Source: Plakobranchus ocellatus (lineage: Eukaryota > Mollusca > Gastropoda > Plakobranchidae). Taken from it: a DNA stretch of 36,703 nt. Shown here in pieces: positions 1 to 11,402 of this stretch (positions are counted from its first letter, which is position 1; each line of letters begins with the position of its first letter). Made by a program: the position numbers and the translations under genes. The notes below the pieces were generated by a model. It ran no database searches. It was not told the origin of the DNA and saw nothing but the letters and a program-made list of their open reading frames with translations. The DNA lies in the NCBI GenBank assembly GCA_019648995.1, contig BLXT01001278.1:1826827-1863529 (forward strand), in the 5' to 3' direction.

Positions 1-261
1 ATTTATACACAAAAATTTGGGGTTGAACAGCAATACGCTGAGTTAGTAAATTGCTTTGGAAGACATGAAATATGTGACAGCTTGGTCGATATAGATTATG
101 TTATATGTTCACAGCCTTTAACAATGTTTTTTTTTTGTATCTCAAGTTAGCTTTTCTCTGTTCTGGCCGTTGTTTCGTAAAAAAAAAAAAAAAGCCAATG
201 TTAATTTATTAGAAATTCGGAAGAATAAAAAGTTCGCGGCGAATCGCTTCTCTGTACTCAC

Positions 262-406
262 CTCATTAACAAAGACCTTGAGGGAGGTGAGCTTACTCCA
301 AGACACCTGAACTTTGCAGAAGTTGTTTGTCCAGATGATTTGTTTTGGTAAAGTCACATACCACGACTGTAATGTTGTGCTTACAATCACATGAACCTGG
401 CCGAAC
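262..406 (-). CDS. Exon 30: LamG-7, middle strands (last exon in the window)
   Basis: It encodes [15 protein letters not shown], then [18 protein letters not shown], the LamG SW...LKV..N strand pair. It ends in phase 0 at a GTGAGT donor, so the gene continues beyond the left edge. The remaining bases to position 1 are intron with no visible exon. Confidence 0.82.
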
Positions 407-3400
407 CTTGGGAGCGCGTGAGGGAAGAAAAAAGAAACAAAAACTTGTATCATATTTTATTCCACATAACATAGAATTGAAAGGCATAGAGTTTGAAGAG
501 AAATAGCTTTGGTTGCGTTTAAATGCAATTTAGCTTATCAGATATACGAAAAAGAGAAAGCTGCCGAATTCAAGCAGTTTGCTTTCGAGCCGCTGCATAA
601 TCCTTCATCATTGCAATTTACACTGTTTATGTATGTTCAAAACTTTGATTCAAAAGGAATTAATAGAATCATTATTTCCTGATTTTTATGCACACAAAAA
701 AAAAAGCCAGTTGTATATAACTTCTTCTTTTCATAGTTTAATAGTAATCGAAGAACATCGCAAACTGAGAAATACTGTTTGCCACAACTAAAACTTGTAT
801 GTGAGTGTTAAATCTTTGGCTATCGTGTCATGGTTTGAAAAAAGCGCTCAACAGGACAGTTGTGCACAGAATACTAAGGCTTATTTCGCGCCAGTGCTGT
901 GCATTAAAACGTATATTTTGTATAAAACTTACCGGTATAAAAGCGTAATACCAGGCTGGTCGGGTACCTCACCTCCGCTTGTAAAGATAATACTGTTTTC
1001 TTCTAGGGTGGTCAGCTTGACCACTATCTCTATGGTTACGCCATCTATACAGACAGACGGATCGGTCAGACAGGAGTCCTTGATGTTTGGAATCTGGAAA
1101 TCGTGAGTGTGATAACATGCATTATAACAAGAATATCATAGATATGTTTGCTGGTATTGGCAATACTAATCCATGATTCATTTATTCGAAAAAGAATAAT
1201 TGTGGTGCTGCATCCTAAGCAGCAAATAGCTGAGGCAATGTGAATTATTAAGAAAAAAAATTCTTCCTCCAACTATATAATTTTTTTAAAAGAACCCTTT
1301 TTGCTTCTTTCACTTGAATAGAATGTCTACAAAACTCACATCGTTTATTGCTAATCCAAATGAGAGCACTTTTTAAAATCATATTGAGTGGGATTTTGTT
1401 AGAAAGAGCAGAAAAATGTATTGAATAGACTAGTAAGTAAGGTTTCATTTCATGTTTTTAATTCAAATGCCTCAATATTTCATGCAGAATAGGTAGTGAA
1501 GACCACTTTGTATCAGCTATAAATTTTGAGGAAAAGTATCTGTTTTTATAATGATATAACTGTTTGTTTTTATAAAATACAGTTTACAATCTGTGCGAAG
1601 ATTTTCATCATATACATGTGTATCATCAAATCATAATGAAAAGCAACATTTTTATTGGATCCTTTTCATCGAAAATCCTTTTTTTTTCCCCGCGGACAAT
1701 TGTAACGTACGTACAAAGGCACGACTCACATCGATATATTGGTTGGTTTTATTGTTAATCCAAAAACTATTTTAAAGAAGAAAGACACAACTCACTCGAA
1801 TATACTTGTAGTGTATTTTAATCCTAACCATTTAACGAAGACAAAATACAACTTACTCGAATGTATTTGTTATTTGAATCCAAGATCACGCCCGTGTTGT
1901 CCACATTCGGACCGCCCATGATGACCAGCTCTAGCTCATGAGAGACCAGCACTCTCTGTTTAACATTCACCAAAGTCCACACAAAATCTTTCACCAGTGC
2001 CTTGGTTGTAGGTTGTTCGGTTGTTGTTGGTGTTGTCGACAGGTCTGGAAAGAAATTCGTCATTTTCTTCAAACTAAACAAACGATGGACTTCTATCGCT
2101 TAATGCAGACATCAAGTACTAAACTTAATAAGAAGACATATTGAATATTGACAATATTTATTGCTCAAGTTGTTACATTTGAATTAAAATAATTAAGCAG
2201 GTTACAGTTTCACAATGTGCATTTATTTAAATGAAATCCAAATAATAATACATTTAAATTAACCAAACAGGTCAATTTTCTTTTGGATTAGGAGTATTTT
2301 CTCCTAGTAAATAATATATACTGCAGCAGCGTCGATTAAAACCCGTGCTCTTAACTTCTGTGTTCAATTTCAAATGGTCCAAATAAAACAATTGAACTAA
2401 ACCTAAAGAATGGAACAAGACTTCAAAAAATACGCAACCATAAATTCAAACTAAAAAAGGATACAATAAGACCAAGAAAAGTTTATTAAGTTTGTAGGTT
2501 ATTTTAATATTACACATATAACATCGGTTTAGACCCACATTTTCTCACCAAGTTAAAGATGTAAACATTAGTTAAGTTTTTGGTAAAAGAAATCGACGAA
2601 AAACGTTAATATTGTTTTTTTTTATTTTATAGATTACAGCTGAAAAATTAAGTTGTAAAAGTTTCATTCGTGTCTTACAGATTTTTTTGTTTTTTTATTT
2701 AAACACAGTTGTCGTCAACCCGGAGTAACATAATATGTATAGCAACAAAACTATTTCAATTAATGCTTTAATAAGTAAATCCCAAGAAACCTGCAACTAG
2801 TCCCTTCTGCTGAAGGATATCTCTAGTGGTCATCCAAATAAAGAGCTCCGACAAGGACATGGGGAAATCCTGTTGTCCGTTTCTTGCGCGTCCCAGGAGC
2901 AGAGGCCTGGGCTGATAATAATTCACCCGTGGCAAGGACACTTTTCTTCCCGCGCTGACCAGAAAGTTATTGACAAAGAGATCTAAGTTCCCAGTGGGCT
3001 TCCATGAGACCTGGAGCCGGTACAGTGTGTTGGGCTGGAGTATGTACGGCGTCTCAATGATCCACTTGCCCTTGTCAGCTTGAAGAGTTACATGGAGTTT
3101 TCCGGCCTCACAGAAAAGCTCCAATCCCATGTCTCGAGTTGAGTCTTCAATGCTGTCCAAAATGTACATTCTATTGCTGCTAGCTGCCCTAAATTGAGCT
3201 GTGGCACTATCTTCGATTTTAGACTCCAAAAATGCTACATGACTTCTACTATTTTTAGATGGAAAACTTTTCTTATGTTCAGTGTCGACTGAAGCACTGG
3301 GGTCGGTTTTGGCAGTGTTTCTCTCTGTCTCGAGAACGGCATTCCATACCAGAGCTTCTTCTCTGCGCTCTGCTTCTATAGAGGTTACAGCTTTAGTCAT

Positions 3401-4012
3401 GTTCACATCCACTTGCAAGGTGAACCCTGTGTCACAGTTAAGCAGGTTAGAGATACACGGCACGCATTCCAACTCGAGAGCGTCATTTGTTCCATCTACA
3501 GTAACAGCCTGTCCCAATGTATTGGTTTGCGAACCACTGTGTGGGTCTCCATAGGCACGAAGAACACTGTCAGGGGTTACCACAAGGTTATCTGGCTGTG
3601 CAACCCTTAGGAATGTCAGGTTGTAGGCCAGCTTAGCATGCGGGTCAAGGTCCTGCACATTACAGTCCCCGGGGATGGGAAGTGTGGTGGTCGCTGAAAA
3701 AAATATTGTTGCAAGCGTGGGCAAGAAAAGCTAGAGGAGTAATGCAATTAAAAGCCTGGTTACATTCTACACATAGCGGCAACAGTACTACTTCAATAAT
3801 GAACGCATTTTTTCACTAAAGTGCTTGCTAAAGATATAGCTTGAAAAGCGATAGAGAGGAAAAGCTAAGGAATTAACATTAATTAAAAAATGATACAAAC
3901 AAAACCTTATTGTCACTTTACAGAAAAAAAGAGAACGAAGGGCTAAAACTATAAAAACTTTGTAATTGCATCCTAGTTTTGTATCGTTCATATATATATA
4001 AATATATATATA

Positions 4013-4059
<47 letters not shown>

Positions 4060-7000
4060 AAATAATGTAATATTTATTCCTATTGTGTTTTCATCCAAAT
4101 TTTTAATGGATCACTAATATATTTTTAGATATCAAAATTCAAAGTTTTCTTTCAGACCCCCTTTTCTCACTTCACTTGAAACTTTCCTTAGATTGCAGGA
4201 TTATTTATCATAACGATATAATCAAAAGCTTTAGCATTGTACACCTACTGTGATATTGTTGAAGGGCTGAGAACAAGAAGCAGACTAATCACTTGACTGC
4301 TAGAGATCAAATCTTAGATATCCCGAAAAGGCTTTTATTTTATTTAAAAACGAGAATTCAATATGTAGACCCTCTCATATAAATACAGAGATTATAGAGG
4401 CCCCTAGGTATATATTTTGCATTCCTTTACTACAGGAAAGTTCTTATACCCAGCAATCAAGAGTAGTTAAGTTACTTTTTCCTAATATTAAATATCTGCA
4501 CATTATCGTGAATGATCGTAAACTAGAATTAACGGCATGTCTATTTATAGTACCGTAATCTCTCCATCACACACCAAAATAGGAAACTGGTTTATTAAAA
4601 CGCTCAATGCGACTGTGGTTTTTAGATTTTTCTCCCTTGAATTAACCTTTCACTTGTCGTCAGCCTTTGAATTATATACAGTCGGTTTTCCATTATTCTA
4701 GCAATAGCAAGACAAATCCGTCCAGCGGCAATTCTTAAAATAAGAGCACCATTACACTTGATTACGTTCTAACGATTTTTTTCTACAAAAAAAATATAAC
4801 AGCCGTTAAAAGTAACCAAAATGTTACGAATACTAGCTTTCATTCTGAGAATGATTCATTACCTGGACCAGACGTGGTATACACTGCTCCTAAATTCTGA
4901 CTGGTATTGTATTACAGCTATTGTCTAATGTCTATGATAGCCATGGAAGGAGCTGGTAGCCTACCTGGTGATGTACTTGTTGTTGTTGTTGCTGTTGTTG
5001 TTGACATAATGGTGATGGTTGTTGGCAAAGTGCTAGCTTCTATCGTGGTATTAGCAGTTGCACTTGTGGGCGTGTCGTGAATTTCTGTTGACAATATGCT
5101 CGTTTTGGGAGTGGTGGGCAGAGTTGTGCTTCTTGGTTGAGGTGTTGTGATGTTGTAGTTGTCTAGCTTCGGCAACTGGAGTTCTGTAAAGGAGATATAT
5201 TATATTTTGTTGAGGCATTTGTAGCTTTTACGTCTTGCACTAACTCAAGAACTCCATTCATGAGAGTGGACAAAAGTATCGATTTTTAACATATAAAATA
5301 AGTCCTCTACAATAATCAGTCTTAGAGATAATGAAAAGTTTCATGAAGTATTTTCGAAAGAAAGAGATACGCTTCACATTCTCTCTCATAGTCTTAATCA
5401 ACTTATTCATTTTCATCATAATTGTACATATTCAGAAACTTTCTTTTGCCTCAGATTGTATACCTCTAAGATTCGTAGTTACAACTAGTGTAAAAATTAA
5501 TTTTGCATCCTGAAAGTTAGATTTGTCTGCTCGATCATAATTTTTGAATAAATTTTGTGATCTTTTAGTTTCAATTTCTAAGGCATTTTTTTTGCTTCTT
5601 TCTTGTTAATATTTTACATACTTTTTGTCAAGATTTGGTTGCTTAAAAGCATTAATATTCTTATAAGGTGACTACAGATATGTGCATGCTTGTTTTGAAG
5701 AGAGCTTTATGTGAAATTAGTGGACAGTTTTTAATAAATCTGCGAATGTCAACTGTGAGATTTTTAGATCTCAGCAAACGTACATTATATCTTTAAAATA
5801 TTAAACTTCTACGACCACACAAATAGCAGATAACATAAAAACCACAGATTATTGATCTATCTAAAGTTCACATAGAAAAGAATTGAAGAAAGCCATTTTA
5901 AGGTGCAAATTTTATGTGTTTGTTTATTATGTCTTAGCATAATATTGAGAAACAGCTTGGACAATAAAAAATAAATTGCAGAAAAAATTGAATTTTCTTT
6001 GTACATTTCGAATATTTTCTTTTAATTTAACGATTCTTATTCAGCGCTTATGGCCTCTGACTCTTTTAGTTTAAAGCATCGTTGTTGCAGTTGTTTTTAC
6101 TTTCACTTTAACTAAACCAAATATTACGTTCGCGCTTGATTCTGGTATAGACTTGCGTCCACAGGTCGATCTCAAACACTCGCATACTGGTAGAGATCAC
6201 ATCACCAGGTGACTTGCCCAAGAGGAGACTGTAAGTAGCGGTTAGCTGGATTATCACTTTGGAGATTGTTAGTTTGCCTGAAAAACGAAAAAAATACCAA
6301 AAATAAATGTTTGAGACATGCCTTTCCAAATATATTCTATATTTTTTATAGTCTATGAAGGAGTCCAAATGAGCATTTAATACCTCCCGTATAATGTACA
6401 GCTTTCTGTAGTAAAAACTTAGACGATAAAATCAAATCTTGATTTTTAAGATAAAACCTTTGGTTTGATTTTTTTCCAAAGTATTAAAGTTTACATTCAA
6501 TCTTGATTTTCCGGCGGTCCCAACATTATTGGCTGCTCTTGAGATAATTTTTTTTTCATGAAGTTCATACTATTCCTATAGAAAAAAGGGTTAATGAGCA
6601 GAAAGAAAACATTGCATTTTTGCATTTGAGCATTAAGTCTGGTCAATACTCTATATCTGTATGCCTTCTTGGGCAGTTTAGATTCTTAAACATGAAGTGC
6701 AATTATAATTTCCTATTTTTTCTTGATGTCTTATTTCCTCCGTATCTACAATTTTCTTTAATAGGGATAGATTTAAGTGATAATTCGTGGAAAACAAAGA
6801 TTGGAAGTTTTTTTTTTTTTATTTTTCACCTGACAACAGCAGATTATTGAGGTGTACATCGAGGCTACCCTGGGCCTTCCAGGTGACATCTACTGTGTAC
6901 CAGTAGCCTGGGCTCAGAGTACAGGGAAACGTTCCCACCAGGTTGTCATTTGGACGCTTCACATACACGACAATGCTGTTGTTTTGGTACACGACCGCTA

Positions 7001-10000
7001 CACCAGCTTTGGCATCCTTGTCAGCTCCGTTAGAGACCAGGACCTTCAGTAGTTGAATTATAATACAGAAATTTAATAAGGTGCGCTTTTCACTATTTTT
7101 CTAATCGAGTGGTGAAAACGTTAGACAAGTATCAAGCCTGTTTGTTTAACGGCTTATTGCAGAGGGAAACTGAAAATACCTTTATTCGTGCAGCTGTAAT
7201 AACATTGTGAGGTTTATTTGTTGTTTTTTTTTTCAGATGACAAGATAGAAAAATGTCATCAAATTCATGTTGGTCTCAAATAGGCGTTGTTTTGATTAGA
7301 ACGTATTTGCAGCTGCTTTGACATTTCCATTATTTGTACCATTGTTTTTTGTTGTTATTTTTTAAAGTTATAGTTATAACCGGACTAAGATTCTCCCTAT
7401 CACTTTTGCTCTAATATCTAGTAAAGATGACTTCAAAATATATCAGATTGAAAGATTTTTGTTATATTTATGGCATGTTTTATATATCTCGCTTTACATT
7501 ATACAGACTGTTTGAAAACATAGTTACCTGAGTTCTGTTTGTGAAAGAAGTAAGCGTGAAGATCAGGCGGAAATTGAAGCCAGTACTGCAGGAAGTGACG
7601 TCATCAAGACAAGGCACTCCAGTTTTACCAATGTCAACATAAGCATCGGGTTTCTCTATAACCAAAATCTGACCTGTTCCAGGAACAGAGAATAAACATT
7701 AATCTCATGATAGAGTAAGAAAAGTGCCTTTTTTTTTTAAACAAACATTGTTTGGATTGACCAGTACTGAATATCATATCAGTAGTGAATACTGATTAAT
7801 ACAATTAATTCTGCAAAAGGTACAATTTTGGAACTTTCACTGTAAGAATATTTGCGATTCATTTTTTTAAAGTCAAAGCAGTGTTTCTTATCTTTACTTT
7901 TTTACCTGCTGGGACATACTGAAGAGTCACAGAGCCATGGATGGTCATGTTTATGTAGGTTGTCACTAAAGTGGTTCCTTTGATTTCTTTGAAAACAACT
8001 TTTGTCTGAACTGTGGCTTGTGTTGATGCTGGTGTCATAAAGGTTGTTGTTGGAGGAGCTACGCTTGTCGTTGGAGGAGCTACGCTTGTCGTTGGAGGAG
8101 CTACGCTTGTCGTTGGAGGAGCTACGCTTGTCGTTGGAGCTGGTGGGTTGGGGGGATTGTATACTGCCAACGCTGGAGACACGAAAGATGAAATTAATGT
8201 AAAGAAAAAGAAGATTTTTGGCAAAACATATCAATGACAAGCTTACCTAAAGTAAAATATCGTCAGTTTATCTCAGTACGTTTTAAGCAACTTCAAAAAA
8301 GCATTCGCAATGGTAATATACTCGCGTATCAATTTTTTTCAAACACAAGGTGTAATTTAACAAAAAATTAATCTAAATTGTTTACTAGATAAGGGTAACT
8401 ACACCAACAGAAATTTATAGCACAATAATATCGTTATGATTGATCTGCAAAAAGCACCAGCAAAAGATCCATTGCTTTGACAGTTCTTCTGTCTTTTTAA
8501 TTTCTTTTCTTTTTCTTCAAAAAAAAAAAAAAAGAAGGTATATGTTAACAGCATTACTTTTATTGCAGCCCTGTTTGACGAGCTCTGTTCGGGTCCTTTC
8601 CCAGAATCGGAATAGAAGAATATTCATTTTTGTGGTTCCATCCTTGCCCGGTGACTTTCCCAAATGAACTGGATATAGCAGTGTTGTGGGGGGCGTTGGT
8701 GTCGAGAAAAGTTGCTGCCCCGAAATCTCAGTCCCATCAATAAATACGGTGATGGAACCATCTGTAGAATCCCAGGACGCGTCTAGTGTGTACCTTTGAG
8801 GATACGAAATTATTTGTTAAAAGAAACCAGTGAGCTGCAGTCGGCACCGAAATTTATCATTGAAGAAATTCCTACTAAAAATGGAATGTTATTGATCATC
8901 ATAAAATGTATTCCACTCCTCTTAGAAAAATGCATAGGCTCAATCTCTCATTCATTTTTAGTCGCGTATAAAAATATGTCTTTGCACTCACGTCTGCTAA
9001 TGTTAATTGTAAGGCTACATTAAATGACTTAGTTTGTTGATGTGCCTGCATGAAATTTCTTGTAGGTTCTAGGGCATTCGTAGCACTTGCCTTTGATTAC
9101 CGGGCAATGAAAGAGCTATGACAAAAATGAATGAACTTATGTTATAAATCTTAGCTCATGTTAGTCTATTAAAGAACGAAATTTTACAATATCATAGAAA
9201 CTAAAACGAAGATAAGAGGAAACAGTCTTTCTTTATTATAGAATGTAACAATTTCGAAATTTCTGCAGTCAAAGAATCTCACCAGACATAGTCACTGAGT
9301 TTGTAGTTGAAAATTTTCCTGTCCGTCTGTCGACCTCTCTTGACCCAGAACCGAAGCTGGCCGTTGTGATAATACAGAGACACCCCAGTGCTGTTCAGCA
9401 GTTCGCCGCCTGAGCTGATGATGTAGTTTGGTATCTGAGAGATCTCACGAAGTAAGAACGTTATCCGGAAGTTGAAACTGCCAGTACAGGAAGTGACATC
9501 ATCCAAACACGTGATACCAGTTGTTCCCATGTCAACATAGTCACCTTCCTGATTTAGCACTAAAACCACCTGACCTTGCTGAAACAGGGTTTGCTCCACA
9601 CTGACATTTCCATGGATTGCCATCGTCCCCAGGGAGGTCACGAGGTCATGACCTCTAAGAACTTCTTCAAATTTGACCTCGGTCATGTTAGTCTTGCAGC
9701 GATCTACTGGGTTCTTGATTTTTAGGTCTGAAGAAAATAGATTATACTTCAATGTCTGATTTGAATTATTTTTATGTTGGCTTCTGCGTTACCAATGAAG
9801 CTGCATGTCTTAGACATGTTGAGTATAAGGTTTAGCTAAAGCCTATTACCTTAAATGGATTACACTGATTGAAAAAGGTTTTAGAGATAAAACTTTTGAT
9901 TATATGTGGTTTGAAAAGTTATAAAAATATGCCAGGAATAAAAAATAAAGATACTTTATAGAACGCAGTATTTTCTGTCCAAGCCTGTGAAAACTATTGA

Positions 10001-11321
10001 TAATAAAGTTTATGCAAAGGCTGTGACTTGGGAAATTAACGGATAATTGTATTCATAACCATTATCAGTTCTAACTCACCATCACCGCAGCCTAAAGCTT
10101 TAAGTTCATCTACAGTCTTCGTCCACACGCGGAATATAAGCACTTCTATCAGAGAGGTCATGTTTTTCTCTGGTGATGGTGATCTGAGTAAATAAATGAG
10201 AGGCATTACAAAAAGATTTAGCTCTACATTGCAGGATTTAGTTGAAAAGAAAAGAAATAGTAATGTCAATTCTGGTCAAATCCACTTGTCTTCTATTTCT
10301 AACATAAACTGAAGCATAAGTACCTGTATGGGGTCACCTGTTTGGCCTGTGTCATACATTGGGAAGCACAAATAATAAGTCCAACTTATGTTCAGTTTTT
10401 GAATATTTAGATTTGATGTTTTTGGGCAGCCAATTGATTAGTTTGTCAAATCATAACTGATACCATTAAGGACAAAATGCACAGAAAAAAAGATTCATCC
10501 AGACTTTCTCTCTTTTATCGAACGATCAGTCATACAAATATTTTTTGAAGTATAATTATAGTTAAGCTGCAACAGTCAGTACCTTGCAATATGCAGTGGG
10601 TGCTTTTCCGTCACATAGTCAGCTTTATGTGTGCTGTTTATGATTTTAGGTAATGGAATTCCATCCAGAGATAGCTCAATGCCTGTCACATGACTCCAAG
10701 AAGCATCTATGGTGTACCATCTGTCCAGGTCTAATGTAACGTCATATATGGCCCTCCACACCTTTGGGACATCAATTAAGAAAGGGAAAGATAGTGACCT
10801 GCTAAATAAAATAACAGGATATTGGCATTTTATGAGTCTTTAATTGTGTAAAAAATTTACTTCTGACATCTTGGCAATAGACAGCCCGTAATGTAATATA
10901 TCCTAGAAAGATAGTGAGCTGCTAAATAAAATAACAGAATAACGGCATTTTACTTCTATATCATAAGTCTTTAATTGTGTCCAAAATTTACTTCTGACAT
11001 ATTGGCAATAGACAGCCCGTAATGTAATATATCCTAGAAAGATAGTGAGCTGCTAAATAAAATAACAGAATAACGGCATTTTACTTCTATATCATAAGTC
11101 TTTAATTGTGTCCAAAATTTACTTCTGACATCTTGGCAATAGACAGCCCGTAATGTAATATATCCTAGAAGTTTCCTTTTTTTTTTTTGAAAATCACATC
11201 ATGATACTCGCAATAGCGATCTAGTTGTGCCATTTGTTATTGATTTGGATGAAAAAGTTTTTTACATGGTGTTTATCATATGCTATTCATTCTCTCTCTA
11301 TCTCTTTCTCTCTATCTCTCT

Positions 11322-11402
<81 letters not shown>

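Noticed and set aside
579-1106. Plus-strand frames of 70 and 103 codons near the left end
   Set aside because: No family signature, and the second is antisense to exon 29 of the large gene.
2045-2790. A separate gene starting between exon 27 and exon 28
   Set aside because: No signal-peptide exon is visible in this interval, exon 28 joins exon 27 in phase, and it continues the same LamG series. The alternative ending is kept as a finding.
8049-8132. CRISPR-like array
   Set aside because: The copies are directly adjacent without spacers, are coding, and the genome is eukaryotic.
8013-8237. Plus-strand open frame with VVGGATL repeats
   Set aside because: It is the antisense of the APPTTSV minisatellite; a repeat without stops on one strand is often open on the other. 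No independent coding signal.
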